This document shows, in pieces, positions 1-14,200 of a DNA stretch of 64,000 nt. This DNA comes from Mesaphorura yosii (lineage: Eukaryota; Arthropoda; Collembola; Poduromorpha; Tullbergiidae). Under the pieces are notes generated by a model. That model was not told the origin of the DNA. It did no database searches and saw nothing but the letters and a program-made list of their open reading frames with translations. The number at the start of each line of letters is the position of its first letter. The stretch's first letter is position 1. The stretch is taken from assembly GCA_009869945.1 (NCBI GenBank), contig WIXG01000280.1:41364-105363 (forward strand). The letters are read 5' to 3'. Both the position numbers and the translations under genes were made by a program.

Positions 1-3000
1 GCGGTTCTTGGTTGGGAGCAGCGTCCAAGTCCAAGTTCTTTTTCTCCTTACTGGAAGAGTTGGCCAAGATGATTGCGGAGGATGGGCCAGGCTGGGGCTC
101 AGGATCCGGGTCGCTGGCGATGGCGTAGGGGCCAGGTTCAGGCTGAGACGACATTTCAATATTTTGACAATTCAGTATGGCTTCGGCCTCAGAATTCCTG
201 AATCTGTAATCTGTTCACTAGACTCACTGCTCTCGCCCCTTCGAACTTCGATCCTGCAAAATAAAATGAGCTCAGAAAGCAATTTAAGTTCAATTTGTTA
301 ATTAAAGATTAAAGCCCGATGTGGCCCGCCGCCGCGGCGGTTTCCAAGGAAAACCAGAGTGCGAGTCTTCTTCATCTGTTCTTTTGGCTTGGATCAACGA
401 ATCCGAATCCTGCCTGGACTCGTCGCGTCGTAGAACAAGAAAAGAAACCTTAAAATGCGTCTTCGGGGTCTTTCCCTTGTGAATTGGAAGAAACCGAATC
501 GCTGCACTGCAGCAGCACAAAAGTTTCCAGTTTCGCCTAAATTCATTTCTTGTAATAAAATAATGAGTGTATGGCGACCGTGCAATGGCGGCGGCGTTTG
601 CGGAGTTTTGCGGTTTCAAGCTCGGATGTAGCACAAAAGTTTTAATGATCTTGCCTGCTTCTTGCTAAGCCAAGTCATTCGGTTTCGGTGCACCGAACAG
701 AATAATTTGGCAACATTCGACGACCGAAGACTCCAGCATCCACGTGGCGTGGCTTTTCGCTCCAATCTCCGCATTCAGCCAATTCAGCTGAGGGTGCCTC
801 GGCGCCCGTTTCACTTTTCTTATTTCTTGGCCTTGGCCGCTCTTAATTACTGAGAAATACTGACACCAATTGGTTAATTAAGAATTCTCATTCACATTCA
901 ATCACGTTCACAGTGCTCGCAATTCGAAATAAATGAATGGAATTTCCAGCGAAATAAAATTATGCTGCTCTCAAATTGCTTAATTCAATTGAAATCCAAT
1001 CTAAATTCATTCATTTCACGTAAAAATTAAACTCATGCGTCGTGGACGGATTCACGTTTCAATCTACTTCAAGTGCTTTTGAGTGTTTTGGTCCATTTGC
1101 GCCGTGAAAAACTGCAGCAACTCGACCCTCATCCTCGCCTGGCTGGCCCACGACGATGTAATGCACTTTTGAACTTTAATGGAGTCGAGCTTAGGCTTAG
1201 TTTGACGATCCTCGCGACTCATGTATCCTGATCCTGAGTCTGAATCGTGATCATTACTGCAATTAATGAAGTGCGAAATAGTGAAATCATTACGACCCGA
1301 GCCAAGTTAGAGTTGCAGAGTTTCGAGTTCCAATTTGCGAGTCCGTAAAACTTTCAAGTACTACATACACAAAAAGTTAAGTTCAGGGTGCAAAAATGGC
1401 AGCACTTAAATTTTTCTCACACTTTTACGTCGGTGCCGGGCGTGGCGTGGGCACGAGCCGTGGCCGTGTCTGGAAGTCACAGTCACACACTTCTGGATTC
1501 TGGAGATCTGCGACGAGGCAAGGCACTGTAAAGAAAAGAAGCACCAAGTTAAACTTAAAATGGGTATTCTCCTCAGCCTGTACCGTAGCCTAAACGTAAG
1601 GGTAAGCTGCTTAGTATTTATTATATTGGAAATGTGTTTTTGTGTAAATTGGCTGCTGTGCTCCGTAGCTGCAGAAACTTTTACATTTTAATAGAACTTT
1701 CTCCATAATCTCCTTCCTGTGCTTGCGCTGTGTATAACTTTCACCGTCCGTCTCGTACTCGTGTTCGGTGGTGGTCTTATTTATTTACTTTTGTGTCTGT
1801 TTTCCTTTACTTACTCGTATCGTACTCTGCTTCTGCTGGGCTGGTGTTCAGGCAGTTCAGGTTTTGCGTTCTGGTCTCGGTCTCCAATTTTCAGGTCCTT
1901 CTTTTTCTATTTCGGGTTCCAGTTCCAGACCGAGCAAATAACTTACAATTGCTATTCAGCCATTCTCGATTCGGATTCGGATTCATAATTCGCCATTGCC
2001 ACATCGTTGGTTTTGGGCTTACAGCGGCAGCAATCCGGGTCAGCATCAGCGTAAGTAGAAGAATGGCGTCGGCATGAAAAGTTGAATGGGCACTGAAATG
2101 GAACGCTGCAGATGCAAACTGGCAAACTCCGAACGAGGAGCGACTGCAGACGCAGACACAGAAAAGAGTAAAGCAGTTTCAAATTTTATGCCATGCTTTT
2201 GAGTACGTAATAAGTTTATCTACTTATTTCCGATTTACTGCTGCTGCTGCCTCCAACCCTGACTCCACTCTGCTCCAGCGTAACAGGCAGCAGCAGCATC
2301 AGCCGTGAATGGTGAATGTATTCAGTTCATGGTCGGCTGGACACAATCTCTCTTTGCTCGTACGCGCCGTACGTGTGCCATTTTTCAAAATACAGACTGC
2401 TTTCACTCAACTTGGCTACCAGGAGCCAGGAAATCTGTCTGTCAAAGAAAAGAGAAGAAACGCATTCAGAATACTGCTGGTGTTGGATCGAGAGTTCGAG
2501 TCGGTACTCGATGGTCGATGAAGGAAATTGAGAAATGGATACGCACTTACTTATTCGGTTGGATGTTAATGTCCATCATTACGACCATTACATTACCAAC
2601 GCCAGCCAGTCCAAGACGAAGGCCTTAGGCGGCACAGCATGGCAGGCAAGGCACAGCACATGGCATGGCTCGATAAGTAATTACATGCTCCACATAATCA
2701 ACCAGCCATGCCGGCAATAATAACTGCTTTACTGGTGCGGCGGCTGAGATAAATCACTTATCGATAATCAGTTTAGTAAACAATCGTGGCGGCACCGCAG
2801 TCGCAGTGAATCAGCGAACGAGAGGCAAAACAAGCCTAACTGGCTTGGTTTGGCCTGAACTCGAAGAGTGCCGACGTGCTCGTAAATTGGTTCAAGACTT
2901 ATTTTTAGTGTATCGTGCCTTCGTGCCCTCCCTTTTCACTTTCATCTGGCTGGGCAAGCAGGCAGGTCTGAAAATTCAGTTTACACGGGTGTTGGGCGGT

Positions 3001-4126
3001 TAATAGGCCAATTTGGGTCCACACCGTCGAATTATGGAGTCGGGCGCGGGCACGAGCACTTACCGTATGCGCTAAACGTTTAAGCTTGTTTACAGCAATT
3101 TGCAGTTCCCACTCGAAAATTCGCATACAATTGATTCAATTTAGCGAAATTCGGCTGTTGGCTCGATGAGTGAAAATTGCTCGATACTTTTGATGATGAT
3201 TCACCCGGATAATTTGCAATTTTCTAAATAATTTGCTTGGGGTCGTCACGTCAGCGTCTGCCTTCCATTTTCGTATTGATTTTGACATGCTAAATTCGAA
3301 GGACAATCCCAATCAGCCGAGATGGCGAATGCGAATTCATGTCAATGTCTTCAGTATTTCTCCCCGACGCTCATTCGTCGATCTGCAAAACAAAACACGT
3401 CCCAAGACAAATCATTTCCCAGAAACTTTCAGTGACAAATTTCAAAGAATTTGAATTCTATGCCATGCCACCTTGGCCACGTGTGACTGACTGACTTTCC
3501 AGAAGAGAACAAGAACCATAAGTGGCTTTGGCAAAGCAAAAGCAAAAGTTTTGCATTTGAGTTTAGTTTAAGTTTAAGTTAAGCACTTTTCAATTCCGTC
3601 CACAAAGAATATAAAAGCCTAAGCGCAAACCCCCTCAAATTTGTATTCCTTTGGAATTTGGAATTCTTGGAAATCATTGATTTGTGAAAGCACTGAACAC
3701 GGATAGACTTACGTTTGTTGGAGAAAGCTGGAGGCTCGGCCCCACAGTTTTGCTGCTATTTGCTTAATCTTCAGACTGACGCGCAATAAAATTGAGTGAA
3801 TTAAGCGAAAGACGGACACCGACACACGTGTCCACGTGCACTCCGGCATAAATGTTACTTGCTCTGCTGATGAATCAATTTATCAAGTAATTTGCAACTG
3901 CAAATGTTTTCGTTTTCGAACTCCGCGGCCTTCGGCGCAGGGCCTTTGTCTCGAAACGTACGAGGCTTTGTCGCGAATTCGTGCCGCTCTGCCGCCTGCC
4001 CATGCCCTGACAAAAACAGATCCCTATTAATCGAAAACAGGTCGATTAATTAACAGGTCCGCCGTAAAAGCCTCCTCGAGTCTTCGGCATGATTGAATGA
4101 AGGAACTTGGAGTCTGCGCTGGAGGG
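1..4126. other. Intergenic region without recognisable gene
   Basis: No reading frame here reads like a conserved protein: candidates are short, lack splice-linked continuation and have skewed composition. The sequence is AT/GC-mixed with short simple motifs. The 3' end is the upstream region of the glycine-rich protein gene. Confidence 0.6.
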
Positions 4127-4165
4127 TATTTAAGTAGCGCGCGATAGCCAGTTGATCTCATCAGT
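4127..4165 (+). promoter_or_regulatory. Core promoter of glycine-rich protein gene
   Basis: A TATTTAAG box (4127-4134) is followed about 36 nt later by TCAGT (4161-4165), the arthropod initiator consensus. The start codon of the glycine-rich gene lies about 100 nt downstream, giving a normal short 5' UTR. Spacing is slightly longer than the usual 30 nt or so. Confidence 0.6.
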
Positions 4166-4263
4166 TTTCAGCGAGTGTTGGCTGGTTCCAAACGCGTCCA
4201 GGTCGAGTTAACCTTTCTTGTATCCAAGCTTCTTTCGAAGCTGTCCAGGTTCAGCTCCTAAAC

Positions 4264-5068
4264 ATGATTAAGACCACGCTGTTCTTTGTCTTGACCGTTG
4301 TCCAGCACCAGTATGCTGCAGGTAACTACAGATTACTCGTTCTTCATTGACAAACACCACAAACGTTCTTTGTTAATCATTGCAGGACAGCTGCTTGGCG
4401 CCGTGAACGCCCTCAGCTCCGGAGGTGGGCTCGGAGGAGTTGGCGGTGGCCTGCTTGGTCCTGTCAACGTGCTTAGCTCAGGAACTGGCGGCGGCTATGG
4501 TGGCGCCTACGGTGGTGGCGGTGGACTCCTGGGCCCCGTCAATCTGCTTAGCTCAGGAACCGGCGGCGGCTATGGTGGCACCTACAGTGGTGGCGGTGGT
4601 GGTGGCCTGCTTGGCCCCGTGAATGTCCTGAGCTCAGGAGGCGGAGGACTTATTGGAGGTGGCGCTGGTGCCGCTGCAGGATCTGCTGCAGGAGGTGCTG
4701 GTGGCGGAGGCATTGGTGCTGCATCAGCGGTGGCCGGAGGCGGTGGCGGCGGGTTTGGCGGCGGATATCCTGGCTATGGTGGGTACGGCTACCCGGGCGG
4801 CGGCTACGGAGGCTATCCAGGCTATGGCGGATACAACGGAGGTGGTGGTGGCGGTGCTGCAGCTGCTGGAGGGGGTAGTGGTGGTGGCTTCGGAGGCTAT
4901 CCTGGACATGGTGGTGGCGGTTTTGGCGGAGGCACTGCTGCGGCGACTGCAGCGGGCGGCGGCAGTGGTGGAGGCTATCCTGGTTTTGGAGGAGGTGGTG
5001 CTGCTTCAGTCTCTGCTGCAGGCGGTGGCGTTCTTGGCGGGCTCGGCGGTGGACTCCTCGGTCGTTAA
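4264..5068 (+). CDS. Secreted glycine-rich structural protein with LLGPVN repeats
   Basis: Two exons, 4264-4321 and 4386-5068, joined in phase 1 across a 64-nt intron (donor GGTAACT, acceptor TTGCAG), give about 246 residues. The ATG at 4264 was chosen because it supplies a hydrophobic N-terminus (MIKTTLFFVLTVVQHQYAAG) that looks like a signal peptide; internal ATGs in the intron do not. The mature part begins with four copies of an LLGPVNxLSSG unit separated by Gly/Tyr spacers (GTGGGYGG), then Gly-Ala-rich sequence with GYPGYGGY blocks, ending in GGLGGGLLGR. This is typical of extracellular cuticle, silk-like or matrix proteins of arthropods. The exact role (cuticle, chorion, secretion) cannot be read from composition. 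It stands alone with its own TATA box and polyadenylation signal. Tandem Gly codon repeats could make the length polymorphic. Confidence 0.85.
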
Positions 5069-5191
5069 GCACAGCCTCAGGACAAAAGCCGGCACTCTTC
5101 GACGTTTGACGGAATTTCATTTGCATTGGTGTTTTCTAGGTTTTCAAGAAAGCAATTAGCCTTTTGAATCTAATTTCGGCTTCGGCGTGCC

Positions 5192-5197
5192 AATAAA
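5192..5197 (+). terminator. Polyadenylation signal AATAAA, glycine-rich gene
   Basis: AATAAA about 124 nt after the stop codon of the glycine-rich gene, in the right place for 3' end formation. Confidence 0.7.
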
Positions 5198-5229
5198 GTA
5201 ATAACAATTAAATACACTCATTCGTCTAT

Positions 5230-8200
5230 TATTTGTACTTTTGCGCCTCCGCCATTGCATTGCTTTGAATGAGTGCGGCGGAAATCAGGTAACAATATAA
5301 CATCTCGTGCATTTTATTATCGTTCTCGTTTTTGATCTCATCTTCAAATACCACAATTGCATTTGCATGCAGTTCATGACTGCTCGCAAATGTGATCTCA
5401 AGATTCAAGCCTTTTGAGCTTGTGCTTGCTGTGATGAAATTATGACTCATAAAATGCACGAACCCACAAAGCACAAACCCGGGGTAAAATGTAAGCCCAC
5501 AAAATTATATTACATTTCGGCACTTCATGCTGCATTCCTTCGTCTTCCGTGCTCAGAGTCGTTTTCCAGCCAATGCAGGGTAAAACGCCGCGCATCAAGA
5601 CCAACGACCAGCAAGCACCAAAATTACGCAATATTAAGTGCTGGCACTTCACCCGACGTCCACTACGAGGACGACGACGCCTCCACTCCAAAATCCATAA
5701 CAGAGCCCATAATTCAAATCTCACCATGTGGTCATTGTCTGTCTGCCCTGCCTGCACTGCCTTCGTGGTTCATTGCCCTACACGAAGATTGCGCAACACC
5801 ACGCAAGACACACTGGAGTGGCTTTCACTGGCTGCACTGCACTGCACATACACAATAGAGACTGGCATGGCGGCGTGGGAGCCAGGATCCAGTCACCAAG
5901 CCCATAAATCATATAAATTGACTCAGCGGGCTGGCTGGCTTGGACTTCGCCTCGATGTGGCTTGGCGTATCTCGGAGTGCATTAAAATGGCTTGACTTGG
6001 ACTTGGCGGGCCCGGCCATTAATTTATTACAAAGCTGAGTGCATTGTCAGCGCAGTGCGTGGCGCGCGAAGGCCGGAATTGCAGTCACTGCATGCATGCG
6101 TGCGTGTGTGCTTGGTGAATGCACAAAGGAGTAAGAAAGCATCTTGAGATTAAAAAGAATCCTGTCCGCGACGAGAAGAGATGACAAGGAAAGGCAAACA
6201 ATGCTGGCAGCAAATTAAACGTAATAAAATACTAAAGTAAATAGTCGGTCGGCTTACTATACGTACTTCTTTGGCTTGGTCGGCTGGCTCATCGACGAGA
6301 TTCTGCGAAAGCATAACTTTCTCCAGCCTGCGCGCTTTCACTGTGTGTGCGTGCGCAGAGCGGACTTTCGCCATTTCGCATTTCGCATTGTCGAGACGAG
6401 AATTGCATCATTACACGATGCTCCGCTGCTATTTTTATCTCTAATTCGATAGTTTTGTCACGATCTGATAGCCAGGCACAGGCGGTGAAAACGTTGAAAG
6501 TGAAAGCATTTATAAAACGGGGAAGTAAAGTACAGAAAAGTAAAAGTGACCTGCAGCCATTTTAATAATGGTTTCTTCCTTTTCCATTGCGTTTGCCTTA
6601 AATAAAAACGTCCTCGCGCGCGTGTTTTGACTCGTCCTTGCTTTCGTTTACTTTCTCTTTGGTGACTTTGTTTTTGTGTTTACCTTCCTGTCTTTGCTTT
6701 TGCTTGTGATTGCGCTGCGCCTGGTTTAAATCTCAGAAATGATAATACGACTACGACTCGCACTCGGCTGGGCCACGACAGAATTCCAAAAATCTCAATA
6801 ACCTGCCTGGCATGGCAGTGGAAGCCCGAAGGGAGCGTGTCGTGTTCCGGCTCAGAAGACAGAAAAGCTTTACTACCTTGCTGGCTGGCAGTCAGACAGC
6901 CAGGCAGGCAGGCTTCCGGTTGGAAATGAGCTAAATTAGTTTACATTTCAAATGCCGTATAAACCTGAGCATTCGTTGACAATGCAATGGCGATGACAGT
7001 CGAGTCAACTCAATTCTGCGAATTTGCCTTGTTTGTTTAGGTGCTTTTACAATATATTGTTTAGGTATTACAATAAGTTACGTAGTACGATGTGATGATG
7101 GACTATGAACTTGTAAGGCACGTACTTATGAAACCTGATGCCAGTATTACAATACGGCATAGAAAATTACGGGTATTGTCAAGCTCGGTGACTCACTCGC
7201 ATGGTTAGCGTAATTACGGCATCGAATCGCATGAAGCATGGCAATTTAGTAATTAATTGATTTCGAAATTCGCGTTTCATTCACATACGCCTTATTTCAT
7301 TTAAAATAAGCCGTATGCAGGCAGTAATTAAATTAAATGCCTGCCCACGTCGCGCTAAATGTTGAATGCTAAATAGCAGCGTAATTGTTCTTGTTGGCTG
7401 TTAGTCGGATTTGTGTAGAATCACGAATCAAGTTATTATTAATTCAATTCAGGTCAATTTATGAAGGGGACAAAAGCATGTAAACAGGGATGATGTGAGT
7501 TACCGCCCACCTGCTGCCGCTACGACGACACGACGTGCGACATGATAGCCTTAAATTAAAGTGTTTAAGTGCAGTCAGTGAGTGCAAGAGACATGAATTG
7601 CAATGGCAATCTGCTTAAAGAGAATTCCCTTGTTTACGAGCTGCTCCAGCACCCGCACGATTTAGAGTTTACTCTCAACTTTTAATTTCCCATGATAATT
7701 TCGAGCAAGATTCATTGCAAGATGGTCTCACGACCAGACGCTAAGAACGTGTGAGTCTCAAGAACGAAAACGAAAGCATCCAAGGCCAAAATGCGTGTGG
7801 CGTGCCTATTTTGCTTGAATAAAGTAACAAGCACACTAAATTGGCATTCTACACGGGGCTCGAGCACTGAGTGCATTTTCTAGCTCATTAATTTCATTTC
7901 TTCTTGTTGTTTCCCCATTTACAATTCCCAAATAGCAACAGCAACAAGCGACCAGCAACATCTGGAGCCTTGCCTTGCCTGCTCTTGCCTGGCTGGGCTT
8001 TGGGTTTGTTTTCCGGTGGTATGCTTGTGCCATTGCCAAGCTCGTCTCTACAATTACAATTGTTGTTTTATGTGGCAGTCACAATAATAACGAGCATAAG
8101 CGTTAGCGTACAGAAGTCTGTGTGCTTGTCTGCCTGCAGCTCACAGTGAAATGTGAAAGTAAAGCACAAGAGAAAGTATATCGTTAAAAGCGAGTGGAGC

Positions 8201-11200
8201 AGTTATGCCATGTTTGCATTGCATTATTATAAGCCAAGCACCTATTTCTCTTAAACCAGGGGCAGCGACAACAAGCAGCACAGCACACACAGGAAATACG
8301 TACCATTAACCTCGTGCTTGGCTTGGGCTCTTGACTTGCATGTAATGCAAACGCACTGCAATTCTGCTTTTCTGCTGTCTTGAATTCCAGAACCAAAAAT
8401 ATGCGAAAGGTGAAAGTAAAAGCAGACGTAAAAATTTCCCATGCGTCAAATTTTTGTACAACGAAAACATGTAATTTACAACGTAAATTGCTAAACGGTG
8501 CACAGTAAGGAAATTGCATTGCACATACACATTCGCGAAACGCGAAAGCGAGTGCGAATTTTTAATGAACACATTTATGATGAGTGATTTTATGACCGGG
8601 CAATTTAGATGAGGCGATACCTCAATTAGCTATTAGGCTATTAGCTGCTTGGATATTCGAATTTAGTATTTAGCAATTAGGCAGGCAGGACAGAGATCGC
8701 GTGCTTGGCTTTATTGACTACCTTGCCTTTACTACCCTGCGTACTGATAAGAGTCATTAATGGATTTGAACTCACGCACTGCCTGCCAAGCCTTGTCATT
8801 CATTACGCATCATCGGAAGTCGTTACGTGTTCACTTGTTATCGGCAAATGCGAAATGGGAATTGCGAATTATGCGGAATTAAGGCGAGGGCGAATCGAGG
8901 TCAAATTGTGCACGGCGACCGCAGTTTGCAATTTGCAATGCGATTTTTATTAAACATTCTCCACATGCCAGCAAACACGGCACAACACAGTACAGTAAAC
9001 GGAAAGAAAGCGAAAGGCGATCGGCGTTTAGCGTTTGGCTTGATTTGCGCCGAGCCTCAGCCCGAACATCAACATCATTATCATAGTCATTATCATTTAG
9101 ATCAGAAACCCTACCCGGCACAACCACGATCGCGGTGACGACCACGGCGACGCCGACGAGGAGGAAACAGCTTTTCTTTTGTGCTCTTCGCTGAGCTTTT
9201 TCTTTTGCGTTTGCTTTGTAATCCAAGAATCAAATAGAATAAATTGACTTTCATTTTTCTGGTTGGTCGTAGTCGTGGAAAACCCGAGACAAAGCAGAAT
9301 CTCCAAACAACAAAGCAGCCAAAGTCAATGAGCACTGAATTCTTTTCTCCCGTCGTATTTATTATCTTTCAGGGAGCTGCAGGCAGACAGGCTTGCGATG
9401 CGACTGCGACCTGAGATTGGAAAAAGTCAGCCGGGCCCGAGATCTGCTGCGATTTGAGCCAGAAACACCTTCGAGATAAATTCGCACACACACACACCGA
9501 CGCTGACTTTTATCGTTGATCGTTGCTGTTTTGTGGTGTGAGTCGGTAAATGATGATGTTCCCTGCAGTCTTCGAGACAATGGAATTTTTTACAGGAAAA
9601 GAAAGGAAACAGACAGGAGTAGAAAAGGTGATCCGGGCGCGGCGCGCGCTCGTAATCTATTTTCCTGTATCGCCCGCGTCGCGTCGCGTCTTGAAATTCT
9701 CATCAAAGAAATTCCAATTGAATGCTGCCCCGCTGCTGCCCATCTTTCGTCCTCGTGGTTGTCGATGGACGTAGAAATACAAAAATCACGACTGCCCTGC
9801 CGGCCAGCAAACAACAACAATGCAGGGCAGCAAAGCAAAAGCAATTCTCATCGTCGTCGTCGTCGTATTCTCGTATTGTGTTACAATGTGATAAATCTTG
9901 AATGGATGGCTTTCGCTCGACTTTGACTTGTCTTCTCTGCGCTGCTTTTTCAAAGGCAATTCACAATTGAAATGTACGTACGTGAATCCGAATCCGAATC
10001 AGAAAGAGTCCAAGAAAAGCAGGACGAACAAGATGAGGTCCGGCGTGGATGGCGTGATGAGGAAATGGAGATAAATATAAACAAACGGGCCGGGACGGGC
10101 AAGCAGGCAGGCAAGAGGAACTCGATACTCGAGCACTTGGTTGCATTGTAAACGTAAAGCAATGGCGATGGCTGAATCATGCTGATAGCCACTTGAGACA
10201 CGCACGCACAGCGACTCCGCGCGGCGGCCGTCGCTTGGGTTTGGTGATGGGCCCTAATCAAGTATTGTTGTACTTTTCTTTTATTTGTGCCCGTGCTTGT
10301 GCCCGCACTCCACTCGACTGAGTCTTGGGTTGAGCAGGAGATCGTATTTCCAGTATTTTACTCGTGCTCGTGCTCGTTGAGAGCCTCTTCCTGCCGGACT
10401 GCATTGTGCGAGAAGATTTATTGTTTATTGTTTGCTGTTTACACAGGAATAGAATCACGAATAACGTGCGGCTGGCTGCGTGGCAGGAATTGCATTGTAG
10501 AATGAAAGATTGATGGCTGGCGCGGCGTGGAGGATTTAAAGAGCTCAGGCCCGAAAGCTTCAGCGCTTAGAATTAACGACTAAGAAGCTGGTCCATTAAT
10601 TAATATCAGGCCGTGACCAAACACAGTGAAGTGCAAGGCAATAATTTTAGCCAGTCCATCATTTTTATGCCGTGCCCGCTATTTTGTGGCGCCAGTTTGG
10701 CTACAGCAATATTAGGCTACATGCTAGCCGGCTAGCACTCTGCATACTGCATGAGGAGACGACAGACGACTATCTTTTATCCAAATCTCTCTTTATGTGC
10801 GAACAAACAAATGAAGATGACGTTGATGACAATTGAAATAATCTTAAGTATACGACACGACGGCAATGCGAGCCTGTGAGCCAAGCCAAGCCAACCCATG
10901 CCAGGCCAATAGAAAAATTGTGAAAAGTAGTGTGTGTACATAAAAATATGCGTATGCGTACGAGTACGAGTCGTGAAGTGATAAGACACGTTTGCGCCGC
11001 GTCGAGCGTGAAGAAAGTATATGAAATTGAACCTTGGCCCTCGTTATCCTATTTTACACGCATTTGGATTTGACCAGGATTGTCAGCATTTTGAAGCAGC
11101 ACAGAACCAGAAAAGAGAAGAGACAGGAGCTTATCACATTCGAGACGCGTCATAATCGTAAAGCGTTACGCACTTTTCTTGCAAGTACGCGTACGTAGAA

Positions 11201-14200
11201 AACTGCAAAGTAGTCAAACGCAAAATGCTGGCACACACAAACTTTTCAAATAGCAATAGCGTTTTGTCATTGTCGTGGGTTCGCATCGCATAAACGCAAG
11301 CACGGGAACGGGCATGAGCACAGCTGAAAAGTGGTTTCGATTCTGATTGTAAAAAGTTGAGACTTGGCGTGGCGATGAAAATGTTCTTTTCCTGGAAGAA
11401 CGAAGAAAGTCGTCGTCGTCGTTCTTATTCGTCTTCGTCAAGCTATTGCCTTGCATTGCTTTGCCATTGTGGCTATTGTTGTTGTTGTTGTTGTTGATAC
11501 TTTTCTCAATTCAGAGAAAGCTGCCTGGCTTGGTTTGGGTTGGGTAAAAAAATAAATCGTATTGAAAAGACATCCCATATCGCAGTCGCATTGAAAAGAT
11601 GAGACTCTATTCATTCTATTTTGAAATTGAAACTTCGCCCGCGTCCGCGTCCAGTTTCAAGTCTCATCCTGTCATTGTCCTGGCTGGGTGCTGGTGCCGA
11701 TATTTCGCCAGCCCACGCAATTGACGCAATATTCCACGAACAACGATCTTTGCTTGCCTTGGCCGTTTTGTTATTTAGCGAGTTTGTGTCGATGTTCGAG
11801 TGAAATCTCAAATCGCAAGCGAATTCCACGAATTTGCGACTTTTTTTTTAGCGGAGATGGTGGCGGTAACGATTTAATTTTGCTGCCGCAGCATTTTCGT
11901 CGCGTTTTTTGCGCCTTGTCCAGGTGCTTGAAATCGTTTTACGGTTTTGCAGGTCCAGGCCCCCCACAATTTATCTATGAGCGCAATCAGATCAAGTGGG
12001 ACGGCTGGACAATGACCATGCGGTGATAAGAAAAGAAAGTGAGACGGTGATAAGATAAATCGCAAAGCCGATAGCGGCTGCGACTGCGACAAATGACAGA
12101 TTATCTTCGCAATATTTCCATTAACCTCTGAAACTGTAATGCACGGCCTGAAAATCACAATTACCGCTATATCTTTTGTTCTGCTGCGCTGCCACTGTCG
12201 TCGCATCATCACTCATTCGGCCTCCTCAATCATGTCATTCTTACGATTCTTCTTCCTGGCCCGCTTGGATCAGCCATTGTTCAATCGTCCATTGTCCACG
12301 TGCGACGACATTGACATTTATAATGGCGCGTATTGCAGTAATGTCGTAATGCGTCTTGTAATACGTCCAGTCTGCCATTTTGAGTAATACAAAACGCACG
12401 AATCACACTCTTATAAAGCAAAGCAAGAGAAAGCCAGTAAAAAGATACAAAGGCTATTAAAATGATGAAGGATGCGTTCCCGTCCCGCCGGCCGCGTCGC
12501 ACGTGTCACGCGCTATGCGTGTTGTAATCCGGGAGATAAATGTCGCCCATACCACTTGGGCACTGGGCAGCTTGGCAGCTCGGGCTCAGGCTTGGGCTTG
12601 GATGTGAAGAATAAAAACGGTCAGCGCTTGGACCAATGAACCGACCATGATAAGGGCGACTTCTGCCCATTTTTCTTGGCCGAAACTGGCCAGGCTAAAT
12701 GGCTCGCCGCGGAGCTTTGTAATGGTACAAGTTTGATTTAATCTCCATGCTTGTACTGCTCAGGCTCGGACGTGCGCGTATTTTTATCAATTTCCAGGCT
12801 CACATATGCTGCTCAAGCGCGCGAAGTCGCCTGTGTGTGAGCCAGTGTGAGTAATAACGGCAAACTTTTCGCATTGAATATGAATTGTAAGTGTTTTCGC
12901 ATGTTCCCCGTTCACATTCACCATTCACGGCTGCTCCGCTGTGTCTGTGCCGTCGCCGTCGTAATTGAAAAAGCAAAGAGAATGGTCGTCCCGAGAGAGC
13001 AACGTGCAACGAAGTGCTGAAGGCCATTTCCAGGCCCGTCCCGGCTCGTTCGCGTGGCCGTGGCGTGGCGATGTTCGTAATCCAATATGATCAATTGTCG
13101 ATGACGAAGCCGATGATGACTACGGCTCAATGCTTCCCTCAACTGGGCAAAGTCAAAGATTCGTTAACAAAATCGAATTTGAGAAAATGTGGTGCAATAT
13201 GCAAATGTGTCGTGGGGGCGGCTGAGCGGAGGTGACTGACTGACTGCATTTCCTAAATTATAATTAAGTAAATACACAAGGCGAGAAAAGCTTCGCCTTT
13301 GCGAAACGCAGCTTGCGACTCACTCTCGGCTATGACGATGACAGAAGGGGACAAATACAAACAAAAATACGCACAGTGTTCAAGTCCAAAATGTCCACGC
13401 CGCAGAGAGTTGAATGATGATGGTGACAGTGGCAGGCGGGCCGGCAGGGCAAGCCATGATTATGATGAACTCACGCCGTGGGAGTTTGTCTGGTCTGCAT
13501 GGCACGGGCGAAGAGAAGATGAGCAAAACGCAGCGCAGTTCAGCACAGCGCAGAGATGAAAATGATGATGATGATGTGACACCATGAAATAATCTACTTG
13601 CTTCTCGGTCCAGAGCTTCTCAAGCAGAAGGGAGACTCCGCTCGCATATTGCATTGTGTTGCTGTTGCGTAATGCGTAGCCATGGCCAACTGGGCCTTAT
13701 TATTGCATTACCCATTACGGGCCTCACCGCACCGCACGCAAATTTAATAAACGAATGAGAATCTCATTGAAATCATAATCACAATCACGGTTGGTCGGTG
13801 AATTCAATACATTATGCAGCAGCATTGTGCCTTTCTCCCTGCGAAACGCGTAACGCGCGGCGTGCATTTCATTGCGGCAGGACCACAATACAGCTACAGA
13901 TTTTTAAACCCCAGCCCTTACGTACGTAGGATTCTCATTATAATAATAAAATGGTAAGGAAAGGCAATGCAATGGCATAAAGGACGTCGTACACGTAAGC
14001 GTAATAAAATCCAACGCATAAAAAGAAGTTTATAAAAAGCAGAGCGAGTGCAAGTGTGGTGGTGAAAGTATAAAAAAACAGGGTAGAGCAAGTACAGTAC
14101 AATAAAAGTATACAAATACAAACAGCAAACACGAGTTAAAGCTGGCAGTAGCTGGGCAAGTGCTGAGTTGAGCTGAGTGAGATTTTATGTACCAAACGCA

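Noticed and set aside
4653-5159. Long alternative reading frames on both strands over the glycine-rich gene
   Set aside because: They are shadows of GGN codon repeats; they lack start context, splice continuation and protein-like features.
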